From the NCBI GenBank assembly GCA_902786565.1, contig CADACW010000005.1, forward strand, positions 17,274 through 81,273: a stretch of 64,000 bases of DNA. Direction: 5' to 3'. This stretch comes from an uncultured Prevotellaceae bacterium (lineage in GTDB: Bacteria > Bacteroidota > Bacteroidia > Bacteroidales > Bacteroidaceae). Position 1 is the stretch's first letter, and each line of letters opens with the position of its first letter. The translations under genes and the position numbers were made by a program. Shown one piece after another: positions 34,827 to 45,397 of the stretch. The notes under the pieces were generated by a model. That model searched no databases, was not told the DNA's origin, and saw only the letters and a program-made list of their open reading frames with translations.

Positions 34827-36128
34827 ATGAACAGAAGGATTATATCCACCATGACGGCCCTGGCCGTCGCCATAGCAGCGCTGGCACAGGGGGCCACACG
34901 GTCGCCCTACAGCCAGTATGGCCTGGGCGTGCTCAGCGACCAGTCGCAGGGGTTCACACGAGGCATGAACGGCGTGGGCCTGGCACTGCGCCGAGGCAAC
35001 ATCGTCAACACGCTCAACCCTGCCGCTTTCTCGGCCATCGACTCGCTCACCTTCCTCTTCGACGTGGGTGTGGCCGGCCAGATCACCAACTTCAAGGAGG
35101 GCTCCAAAAGGGTCAACTCACGGAATGCCAGCTTTGAGTATGCCGTGGGCAGCTTCCGCCTGCTGCGGGGCGTGGGCATAGGCTTCGGCATACTGCCCTA
35201 CTCCAACATTGGCTACGACTATACGTCGACCTCCACACTCGGACTACAAGGCAGCACCGTGACCGAGACCTATTCGGGCAGCGGCGGACTGCACCAGCTG
35301 TTCGTCGGGGCCGGATGGCGCATCATACCCCAGCTGTCGGTGGGTGTCAGCGCCGGATACCTGTGGGGCACATACTCCAAGAGCGTCACCAGCAGCAACG
35401 GCAGCAACAGTGTGGTCAACTCGCTGGCCAAGTCGTACTACGCCAACATCAACAGCTACAGCCTGGAGGCCGGCGCACAGTGGCAGCAACAGCTGACGGC
35501 CACCGACGAGATAACCCTGGGAGCCACCGTGGGCATAGGCCACAAGCTGGGGGCCGACGCCTACTGCTCCATACAGAACATCAACGCCATCACCTCGACC
35601 CGCGACACCACCGTCATGGCCGCCGCCAACCCTCTCTCGACACCCATGACCTACGGCGTGGGAGCAGCCTGGAACCACAAAGGGCGGCTGCTGGTGGAGG
35701 CCGACGCCACCCTGCAGAAGTGGGGCTCGCTGGATTTTCCCGCCTACGACGACGCCCGCGGCATCTACACCGCCACCGCCGGGCTGCTGAAAGACCGCTA
35801 CAGGGTGAACGCCGGCATGGACTACGTGCCCGACCCGATGAGCCAGAAATACCTGCACCGCGTGCACTACAAGGTGGGTGCCGGCATGGCCACACCCTAC
35901 TGCCGCATCAACGGACAGGACGGGCCGCGGGAGATGAGCATCAGCGCCGGACTGGGACTGCCCCTGCAAAACGGATGGAACAGCCGCGGCAACATGCGCC
36001 CTGTGCTGAACATCAGCGCACAGTGGACCCACGCCTCGGCCACAGGGCTCATCACCGAAAACACATTCCGCATCAACATCGGCCTCACCTTCAACGAGCG
36101 GTGGTTTGCCAAGTGGAAGATAGACTGA
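34827..36128 (+). CDS. Outer-membrane beta-barrel protein upstream of lptC
   Basis: 433 residues with a signal peptide (MNRRIISTMTALAVAIAALAQ). The mature protein starts ATRSPYSQYGLGVLSDQSQG and shows regular amphipathic strands with glycine/aromatic girdles to the C-terminal ...TFNERWFAKWKID, consistent with a barrel of the FadL/PorV-like superfamily. The partner lptC starts 5 bp downstream, an arrangement seen across Bacteroidota, so a link to envelope assembly is plausible. Its exact role is unknown. Confidence 0.78.
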   Translation: MNRRIISTMTALAVAIAALAQGATRSPYSQYGLGVLSDQSQGFTRGMNGVGLALRRGNIVNTLNPAAFSAIDSLTFLFDVGVAGQITNFKEGSKRVNSRNASFEYAVGSFRLLRGVGIGFGILPYSNIGYDYTSTSTLGLQGSTVTETYSGSGGLHQLFVGAGWRIIPQLSVGVSAGYLWGTYSKSVTSSNGSNSVVNSLAKSYYANINSYSLEAGAQWQQQLTATDEITLGATVGIGHKLGADAYCSIQNINAITSTRDTTVMAAANPLSTPMTYGVGAAWNHKGRLLVEADATLQKWGSLDFPAYDDARGIYTATAGLLKDRYRVNAGMDYVPDPMSQKYLHRVHYKVGAGMATPYCRINGQDGPREMSISAGLGLPLQNGWNSRGNMRPVLNISAQWTHASATGLITENTFRINIGLTFNERWFAKWKID

Positions 36129-36133
36129 CCCCC

Positions 36134-36775
36134 ATGACGAAGCACATCCTGCACCTTGCAGCGCCCATGGCACTGCTGGCCTGCCACATCTGGCTAAGCA
36201 CCTCCTGCACCGAGGCCACAGAGCACACGGCGCCGGCCGTCAACCCCGCCGACTCAGCCGCCATGATGAGCAGCCACGGGGTGAACACGCTCATCTCCGA
36301 CTCAGGCGTCATCAAGTACCGCATCGTCACCGAGCAGTGGGACGTGAACACCGCCAAGCAGCCCACACGATGGGAGTTTATGAAGGGCATCTTCTTCGAG
36401 CAGTTCGACGAGCAGTTCCACGTCGAGGCATACATCCAGGCCGACACGGCATGGTACTTCGACCAGCAGCGGCTGTGGAAACTGCGCGGAAGGGTGAACA
36501 TACGCAATGTAAACGGGCTCGTCTACACCAGCCAGGAACTCTACTGGGACGGTCTGCGCCACGAGTTCTACTCACACGTCTTCTCGCGCATCGTCACCCC
36601 CGAGCGCACCATGGAGGGCACCTACTTCCGCAGCGACGAGCAAATGGAGCACTACATGGTGAGCAACTCAAAGGGCTCGTTCATAGCCTCCGACTTCGAC
36701 CCGGAGCCACTACCCGCCGACACCCTGCAGCCCGGTCCCGCCGCCGACACCAACACCAACCCCACCACACCATGA
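36134..36775 (+). CDS. lptC: LPS export periplasmic protein LptC
   Basis: 213 residues from the ATG at 36134. A hydrophobic N-terminal anchor (ILHLAAPMALLACHIWLSTSC) is followed by a beta-jellyroll: MMSSHGVNTLISDSGVIKYRI, FFEQFDEQFHVEAYIQADTAW, ARNVNGLVYTSQELYWD-like strands. This fits the LptC/OstA fold that passes lipopolysaccharide from the LptBFG transporter to LptA. LptC pairs here with the barrel protein and the CNNM/CorC-like gene (ATGA overlap), a common Bacteroidota order. The proline-rich tail is low complexity. Confidence 0.82.
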   Translation: MTKHILHLAAPMALLACHIWLSTSCTEATEHTAPAVNPADSAAMMSSHGVNTLISDSGVIKYRIVTEQWDVNTAKQPTRWEFMKGIFFEQFDEQFHVEAYIQADTAWYFDQQRLWKLRGRVNIRNVNGLVYTSQELYWDGLRHEFYSHVFSRIVTPERTMEGTYFRSDEQMEHYMVSNSKGSFIASDFDPEPLPADTLQPGPAADTNTNPTTP

Positions 36776-38067
36776 CTACACTTATTGTATGCCTCATCAT
36801 ATCGATGCTCTTCTCAGCCTTCTTCTCAGGCATGGAGATAGCATTTGTGAGCAGCAACAGGCTGCTCGCCGAGGTGAACAGAGAGAAAAACGGCCCCACA
36901 CAGCGGGCCATAGCCCTCTTCTACCGCCACCCCAGCAACTTCGTGTCGACCATGCTCGTGGGCAACAACATCGCACTGGTGGTCTACGGCATACTCTTCG
37001 CCAAAATCTTCGACGCCACACTCTTCAACCACCTCGATGCCGCCACCCGCATGACTGCCGACACGCTGCTCTCCACCCTGGTGGTGCTCTTCACCGGCGA
37101 GTTCCTGCCCAAAACCATCTTCAAGGCCAACCCCAACGCCATGCTCTCCGCCTTCGCACTGCCTGCCCTGGCCTGCTACGTGCTGCTCTACCCCATATCG
37201 CGGCTGGCCACCCTCCTCTCCAAGGGCCTCCTCACGCTCATGGGCATCAGCATGGACCGCGTGGCCGATGACCGCGAGTTCACAAAGGTAGACCTGGACT
37301 ATCTGGTGCAGACCAGCATAGACAACGCCCGCAACGACGACGAAATCGACGAGGAGGTGCGCATATTCCACAACGCACTCGACTTCGGCGACACCAAGGT
37401 GCGCGACTGCATGGTGCCACGCACCGAGATTGACGCCATGGAAGACACCGCCACCATAGGCCAGCTGAAGCAGCTGTTCATAGAGAGCGGACACTCCAAG
37501 ATAGTGATATACCACGGCGACATCGACCACATCACTGGCTACGTACACTCATCAGAGATGTTCCACTCGCCGCTCAACTCGCACCACACACCGCTCACAG
37601 CTCACCCCGCACTGGTGCGCCCCATAGACTTCGTGCCGGAGACCATGCTCGCATCGCGGCTCATGCGACAGCTCATGCAGCAGAAGCGCTCGCTGGCAGT
37701 AGTCGTAGACGAGTTCGGGGGCACCAGCGGACTCGTGGCTCTCGAAGACATCGTAGAAGAGATATTCGGCGACATAGAGGACGAGCACGACTCGACCAAC
37801 TATATAGCCAAGCGGCTGGACGACGGCGACCTGCTGCTCTCGGCACGGCTGGAGACAGCGAAGGTCAACGAGCAGTTCGGACTCACACTGCCCGAAAGCG
37901 ACGACTATAAGACCATCGGCGGGCTTATCCTGCACTACTACCAGAGTTTCCCAAAGCTCAACGAGGTGGTCAGCATAGGCCCGTGGCAGTTCAAAATCAT
38001 CAAAAGCACAGCCACAAAAATAGAATTGGTGAGACTGAAGGAAAAAGAATCGGCAGACATACATTAA
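36772..38067 (+). CDS. CNNM/CorC-like membrane protein (hemolysin C family)
   Basis: 431 residues. The N-terminal DUF21 domain has four spans (about 1-150; FSAFFSGMEIAFVSSNRL is its signature). A CBS pair follows (about 200-330: VRDCMVPRTEIDAMEDTATI and DEFGGTSGLVALEDIVEEIFG), then a CorC_HlyC domain (about 345-430). The family is linked to Mg2+/Co2+ efflux or, in gliding Bacteroidota, to GldE. Between the CBS halves is a low-complexity stretch HSPLNSHHTPLTAHP (about 264-278) resembling the repeat-encoded tract in lacZ. Translation is coupled to lptC through an ATGA overlap. Confidence 0.87.
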   Translation: MTTLIVCLIISMLFSAFFSGMEIAFVSSNRLLAEVNREKNGPTQRAIALFYRHPSNFVSTMLVGNNIALVVYGILFAKIFDATLFNHLDAATRMTADTLLSTLVVLFTGEFLPKTIFKANPNAMLSAFALPALACYVLLYPISRLATLLSKGLLTLMGISMDRVADDREFTKVDLDYLVQTSIDNARNDDEIDEEVRIFHNALDFGDTKVRDCMVPRTEIDAMEDTATIGQLKQLFIESGHSKIVIYHGDIDHITGYVHSSEMFHSPLNSHHTPLTAHPALVRPIDFVPETMLASRLMRQLMQQKRSLAVVVDEFGGTSGLVALEDIVEEIFGDIEDEHDSTNYIAKRLDDGDLLLSARLETAKVNEQFGLTLPESDDYKTIGGLILHYYQSFPKLNEVVSIGPWQFKIIKSTATKIELVRLKEKESADIH

Positions 38068-38355
38068 TGACGTAAGAGGCGGTCTATATTCGGTTCTTTT
38101 CTTCATTGCCAGCACCTGTCCCATTTGTATTTGCTCCCGGTGGTATTGAATGGTTGCATCGAACCGGCGACGGTCATAAATGTTTCCGGCCGTTGTTTCC
38201 ATCATCTGGCGCTGATAGTCGTAACCACTATGAAGAAAGCCGAAGTTCCAGACAATTGGCAGTGCCCCCACCTTAGCTATATAACAGGTCGTCAAGTTTT
38301 GCTATTGCTCAACTCCTTTATTCCCTCGGCCTGAGTGTCAGTTTTTTTATCCCCC

Positions 38356-38488
38356 AAAAAACGCCCAAAATACCCCCCAAATAGATAAGTGCCACTTATC
38401 TCCGAGATAAAAGGCACTTATCTCCGAGATAAAAGGCACTTATCTCGGAGTCCGCTTAGTCCATGTTTTGGGGATGTAAAATCTTTTC
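38356..38488. repeat. Dispersed element with 22-bp palindromic units, copy 2
   Basis: Matches copy 1 at 23024-23154: the same C-rich flank (CCCAAAATACCCCCC), GATAAGTGCCACTTATC, units of CACTTATCTCCGAGATAAAAGG, GAGTCCGCTTA, and the tail ATGTAAAATCTTTTC. Like copy 1 it stands upstream of a plus-strand housekeeping gene. Confidence 0.85.
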
Positions 38489-38590
38489 TATTTCTGCCAT
38501 ACGCTTTCAAGGACGGTTCAGCCGGACAAGAAACTAAGCAAACCGACATTTTTTTTTCGTTTATTTCTTGTTTAGACACAAAAATTCGGT

Positions 38591-38599
38591 GCAAAGGTA
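38591..38599 (-). promoter_or_regulatory. Orphan minus-strand -7 element
   Basis: TACCTTTGC on the minus strand, pointing away from parE. The only downstream frame is a 43-codon ORF (MSVCLVSCPAEPSLKAYGRN...) with no support, so the box may be a relic or drive a short RNA. Confidence 0.3.
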
Positions 38600-38621
38600 C
38601 GGAAATTCTGCCTTTTTTTCG

Positions 38622-38630
38622 TAACTTTGC
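38622..38630 (+). promoter_or_regulatory. -7 element of parE
   Basis: TAACTTTGC, 24 bp before the ATG at 38655. No consensus -33 box. Confidence 0.55.
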
Positions 38631-38654
38631 AACCACAAACCGAAATGACAGACT

Positions 38655-40688
38655 ATGGACGCTGAAAAGGAAACGACAGCCCAAAGCCCCGAAGAGAGCA
38701 GGGCCACGGGAACTCAGGCAGGACAGACTGCCGACTACAACGATGACAACATACGCACACTCACGGGCACAGAGCACATACGACTGCGCCCCGGCATGTA
38801 CATAGGAAGGCTGGGCGACGGCTCGATGGCCGAAGACGGCATCTACGTGCTACTGAAAGAGGTGATAGACAACTCGATAGACGAGTTTAAGATGAACGCC
38901 GGCGACCGCATAGAGGTGGACGTGGACGAGCAGCTGCGCGTCAGCGTGCGCGACTACGGGCGCGGCATTCCGCAGGGAAAGATGATCGAGGCCGTATCGG
39001 TGCTGAACACCGGCGGCAAATACGACTCGAAGGCCTTCAAAAAGTCGATAGGACTGAACGGCGTGGGCGTCAAGGCCGTCAACGCCCTGAGCAGCCACTT
39101 CCAGGTGGCCAGCTACAGAGACGGGCTGGTGAGGCGCGCCACCTTCGAGAAGGGCAAGCTGGTGAGCGACACTACGGAGCCCACGCAGGACGAGAACGGC
39201 ACCTACATCTACTTCGAGCCGGATACGGACCCGATGCTCTTCCCCAACTACCGGTTTCACGACGACATCGTGGAGACCATGCTGCGCAACTATACCTATC
39301 TGAACACGGGGCTGGCCATCATCTACAACGGTCGCCGCATACTGTCGCGACGGGGGCTGGAAGACCTGCTCAAGGACCGCATGAGCGCCGACGCACTCTA
39401 CCCCATCATTCACCTGCAGGGCGACGACATTGAGATTGCCTTCACCCACGCCAACCAGTATGGAGAGGAGTACTACAGCTTTGTCAACGGACAGCACACC
39501 ACACAGGGCGGCACACACCAGAGCGCCTTCAAGGAGCACATAGCCCGCACCATCAAAGAGTTCTACCAGAAAAACTTTGAGTATGGCGACATACGCAACG
39601 GCATAGTAGCCGCCATCGCCCTGAACGTTGAAGAGCCCGTGTTTGAGAGCCAGACCAAAATCAAGCTGGGCTCGACGAACATGGCACCCGTCACAGCGGA
39701 GAACCCCCAGCCCGTGAGCATCAACAAGTATGTGGGCGACTTCATCAAGCAGGAGGTGGACAACTATCTGCACAAAAACAGCGAGGTGGCAGAGGCCATG
39801 CTGCAAAAGATTCAGGAGAGCGAAAAGGAGCGCAAGGCCATGGCCGGCGTGACCAAACTGGCACGCGAAAGAGCAAAGAAGGCCAATCTGCACAACCGCA
39901 AACTGAGAGACTGCCGAGTGCACTACAGCGACGCCAAGAGCGAACTGAAGGAGGAGAGCAGCATCTTCATCACCGAGGGCGACTCGGCCAGCGGCAGCAT
40001 CACCAAGAGCCGCGACGTGAACACGCAGGCCGTCTTCTCGCTGCGAGGGAAACCACTGAACACCTTCGGACTGACGAAGAAGGTGGTCTACGAGAACGAG
40101 GAGTTCAACCTGCTGCAGGCCGCACTGGACATAGAGGACGGCCTGGACACGCTGCGATACAACAAGGTGATTGTGGCCACCGATGCCGACGTGGACGGCA
40201 TGCACATCAGGCTGCTCATCATCACCTTCTTCCTGCAGTTCTTCCCGGAGCTGATACGCAAGGGACATGTCTACGTGCTACAGACGCCACTGTTCCGCGT
40301 GCGCAACCGCCGCACGAAGATTCGGAAAAAGGACGTCATAGCCGACGACGACGCCCGTCACGCCGCACAGGGCAACAAGCTGCCGAAGTCGGACTTCATC
40401 ACCCGCTACTGCTACAGCGAGGAGGAGCGCATACAGGCCATCGGCGACCTGGGACCCGACCCGGAAATCACGCGGTTTAAGGGCCTGGGAGAGATTTCAC
40501 CAGAGGAATTTGCCGGATTCATAGGGCCCGACATACGCCTGGAGCAGGTGACACTGCACAAGACCGACCAGGTGCAGAAGTTGCTGGAATACTATATGGG
40601 CAAGAACACCATGGAGCGCCAGAACTTCATCATAGACAACCTGGTGATAGAGGAAGACAAGGCGGAGGAGATTGACATTGATAATTGA
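38655..40688 (+). CDS. parE: DNA topoisomerase IV subunit B
   Basis: 677 residues. The GHKL ATPase domain has [13 protein letters not shown] (N box), [13 protein letters not shown] (G1) and [14 protein letters not shown] (G3). The transducer follows, and the TOPRIM domain carries [10 protein letters not shown] near 440 and [17 protein letters not shown] near 515 (EGDSA and DxD). It forms topoisomerase IV with ParC, unlinking daughter chromosomes. ParE rather than GyrB is favoured by the [18 protein letters not shown] start and Bacteroidota context. A low-complexity N-terminal extension (about 25 residues) is present, and the C-terminus EEIDIDN is read from an ATTGATAATTGACA slip-repeat. parC is not adjacent. 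Confidence 0.92.
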   Translation: MDAEKETTAQSPEESRATGTQAGQTADYNDDNIRTLTGTEHIRLRPGMYIGRLGDGSMAEDGIYVLLKEVIDNSIDEFKMNAGDRIEVDVDEQLRVSVRDYGRGIPQGKMIEAVSVLNTGGKYDSKAFKKSIGLNGVGVKAVNALSSHFQVASYRDGLVRRATFEKGKLVSDTTEPTQDENGTYIYFEPDTDPMLFPNYRFHDDIVETMLRNYTYLNTGLAIIYNGRRILSRRGLEDLLKDRMSADALYPIIHLQGDDIEIAFTHANQYGEEYYSFVNGQHTTQGGTHQSAFKEHIARTIKEFYQKNFEYGDIRNGIVAAIALNVEEPVFESQTKIKLGSTNMAPVTAENPQPVSINKYVGDFIKQEVDNYLHKNSEVAEAMLQKIQESEKERKAMAGVTKLARERAKKANLHNRKLRDCRVHYSDAKSELKEESSIFITEGDSASGSITKSRDVNTQAVFSLRGKPLNTFGLTKKVVYENEEFNLLQAALDIEDGLDTLRYNKVIVATDADVDGMHIRLLIITFFLQFFPELIRKGHVYVLQTPLFRVRNRRTKIRKKDVIADDDARHAAQGNKLPKSDFITRYCYSEEERIQAIGDLGPDPEITRFKGLGEISPEEFAGFIGPDIRLEQVTLHKTDQVQKLLEYYMGKNTMERQNFIIDNLVIEEDKAEEIDIDN

Positions 40689-40752
40689 CAATCATCCCCC
40701 CCAACTGAAGCCTATCAACACTCAACTATCAACTATCAATTATAATAAAAAG

Positions 40753-41373
40753 ATGAACGCTAAAAAGATTGCAACAGTAATGATGGCCGCCGCCACAATG
40801 GCAATGAGCGGCTGCGGAATGGCCGGACAGCAAACGCTGGGAACCATACTCAGCGGGGCTGCCAACAGCGAAACCCTGGGCCAGGTGATTGCCAGTGTGA
40901 TTGGCGCCACCAAGGTGACGCAGAAAGACCTGACAGGCACGTGGAACTATGTGCAGCCGGGCTGCGCCTTCACCAGCCAGAAACTGCTGGCACAGGCCGG
41001 AGGAGAGGTGGTGGCTGCCGAGGTGAAGACAAAGCTGGCTCCATACTACCAGAAGGCGGGCGTGAAGAATGGCAATACCTCGGTGACATTCAATGCCGAC
41101 GGCACCTTTGCAGCCACCGTGGCCGGCAAGAAGTTCAGCGGCACCTACACCTACGACGAGGCGGCATCGAAAATCACGCTCCAGGGCCTGCTGCTCAACA
41201 TCAACTGCTATGCCAAGAAGAACGTGGGCGGCATGGCCATACTCTTCGAGTCGTCGAAGCTGCTCACCCTCCTGCAGACCATGGCCGCCATGAGCGGCAA
41301 TGCCCAGGCACAAGCCATAGGCAACATTGCCAAAAGCTACGACGGCCTCCGAGTGGGATTTGACATGAAGTAA
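40753..41373 (+). CDS. DUF4923 family lipoprotein
   Basis: 206 residues from the ATG at 40753. The lipobox (ATMAMSGCGMAG, Cys22) predicts a lipid-anchored envelope protein. The central region LTGTWNYVQPGCAFTSQKLLA and the following lipocalin-like strands (VTFNADGTFAATVAGKKFSGTY) match DUF4923. Its function is unknown. A slip-repeat fills the gap from parE, and a perfect hairpin (41380-41424) follows the stop codon. Confidence 0.8.
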   Translation: MNAKKIATVMMAAATMAMSGCGMAGQQTLGTILSGAANSETLGQVIASVIGATKVTQKDLTGTWNYVQPGCAFTSQKLLAQAGGEVVAAEVKTKLAPYYQKAGVKNGNTSVTFNADGTFAATVAGKKFSGTYTYDEAASKITLQGLLLNINCYAKKNVGGMAILFESSKLLTLLQTMAAMSGNAQAQAIGNIAKSYDGLRVGFDMK

Positions 41374-41379
41374 AATGAC

Positions 41380-41424
41380 AATTGACAATTGACAATTTTA
41401 TCCCTCAATTGTCAATTGTCAATT
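41380..41424. terminator. Perfect 18-bp hairpin after the DUF4923 gene
   Basis: AATTGACAATTGACAATT (41380-41397) and its exact complement (41407-41424) around a 9-nt loop, between convergent genes. It is built from the ATTGACA slip-repeat. No long T-run follows. Confidence 0.5.
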
Positions 41425-41469
41425 ATCCAACTTTCGCAAGCTCTGCTTGCTTCAGTTTCAGAAGTGAGT

Positions 41470-41544
41470 GGTGAGAGGTAAGAGGTGAGAGAAATGCTGG
41501 TAGTCTGGGCTTGCCAGCATTTCTCTCACCTCTTACCTCTCACC
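41470..41544. repeat. Perfect 31-bp inverted repeat made of GAGAGGT units
   Basis: The left arm 41470-41500 and the right arm 41514-41544 are exact complements with a 13-nt loop; the inner part ends ...AAATGCTGG / CCAGCATTT.... Further ACCTCTT units extend to 41592. It lies between the convergent DUF4923 and lacZ genes and may serve as a terminator for both. Nothing else is seen in 41374-41662. Confidence 0.8.
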
Positions 41545-41662
41545 TCTTACCTCTTACCTCTCACCTCTTACCTCTTACCTCTTACCTCTTACCGAATAAT
41601 ATTCTATTTTACAAACAAAACGGAAGAAAAAAAACACAAATGGGTCAATATGGACAATATAT

Positions 41663-44746
<3,084 letters not shown>

Positions 44747-44757
44747 TCAATGTGCGT

Positions 44758-44790
44758 GCAAAGATAGCACTATTCGGGCAAAACGCCAAA
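44758..44790 (-). promoter_or_regulatory. Promoter of lacZ
   Basis: -33 TTTGGCGTT (TTTG at 44790-44787), 20-bp spacer, -7 TATCTTTGC (44766-44758), about 30 bp before the ATG. Confidence 0.72.
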
Positions 44791-44898
44791 CAATAGGCCC
44801 AGTTTTTTGCTCCCGCCCAGCTTTATCCCTCACCTTAATATATATAAAAATAGTGACGGCCGGGGAAAAACATGCCGACGCCCGGCGCAAAAATGGGA

Positions 44899-45027
44899 GG
44901 AGGCCGGACATAAAACTTGAATTACGTCGTAATTTATTTATATTACGTCGTAATTTATTTATATTACGTCGTAATTTATATAAATTTCGTCGTAATTTAT
45001 GTAAATTACGTCGAGTCGTTAAGTTTA
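44899..45027. repeat. Dispersed array of 21-bp near-palindromic units, copy B
   Basis: The same flank (GGAGGCCGGACATAAAACTT) and end (GAGTCGTTAAGTTTA) as copy A at 1362, but four and a half units, exactly one 21-bp unit longer. It occupies the spacer 44729-45147 between divergent lacZ and DUF4492-cydAB, with the two promoters outside it. Nothing else was recognised there. Confidence 0.87.
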
Positions 45028-45092
45028 TCCCGGAGGGTTCGCATGTTTTGCCTGGGGGCGAAGCATATTTTTCTGCGGGGAGTCAAAAAAAA

Positions 45093-45125
45093 TTTGGTGC
45101 TCTCAACTTTAATTACTATCTTTGC
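45093..45125 (+). promoter_or_regulatory. Promoter of the DUF4492-cydAB operon
   Basis: -33 TTTG (45093-45096), 20-bp spacer, -7 TATCTTTGC (45117-45125), 22 bp before the ATG. Confidence 0.75.
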
Positions 45126-45147
45126 CACTTGAAAAACCTCTACGGCT

Positions 45148-45372
45148 ATGAACAGCGACTCTCTTCTTCACAGGATTTTCCATCTCTACTACGACGGATT
45201 CCGCAGTATGACGCTGGGGAAGACGCTGTGGGCCGTCATCCTGGTCAAGCTCTTCATCATCTTCGCCGTCCTGAAGCTCTTCTTCTTCCCCAACTTCATC
45301 GGCCAGCACGCCGAGGAGGGGCAGGAGGCCGAGTTTGTGGCCGGAGAGATGCTGGGCCGCAACCCCCAATAA
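45148..45372 (+). CDS. DUF4492 small membrane protein
   Basis: 74 residues: an amphipathic start (HRIFHLYYDGFRSMTLGKT), one membrane span (LWAVILVKLFIIFAVLKLFFF) and an acidic tail. The DUF4492 family is found just upstream of cydA in Bacteroidota and is probably an accessory subunit or assembly factor of cytochrome bd oxidase; this role is inferred from synteny. It is 25 bp before cydA. Confidence 0.85.
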   Translation: MNSDSLLHRIFHLYYDGFRSMTLGKTLWAVILVKLFIIFAVLKLFFFPNFIGQHAEEGQEAEFVAGEMLGRNPQ

Positions 45373-45397
45373 GCCATTCACTAAAACCCTAAAAGAT

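Larger units (their letters stand above)
38068..38654. other. 587-bp spacer before parE, with a possible degraded coding remnant
   Basis: 38070-38295 reads on the minus strand as a protein-like frame (for example LPIVWNFGFLHSGYDYQRQM and RRRFDATIQYHREQIQMG) that is not recognisable and continues as antisense into the CNNM/CorC gene; it may be a gene remnant. 38356-38488 is copy 2 of the 22-bp-unit element. Two divergent -7 boxes lie at 38591-38630. The rest is T-rich without further signals. Confidence 0.35.

Noticed and set aside
38418-38777. 119-codon minus-strand frame near parE
   Set aside because: It overlaps the parE promoter and start and the 22-bp-unit repeat; no homology visible.
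41461-41592. Possible CRISPR or tandem gene fragment in the ACCTCTT repeats
   Set aside because: Simple 7-bp slip-repeat arranged as a hairpin; no spacers.
44917-45132. Frame with VVIYLYY repeats
   Set aside because: Translation of copy B of the 21-bp array; no start signal or family support.
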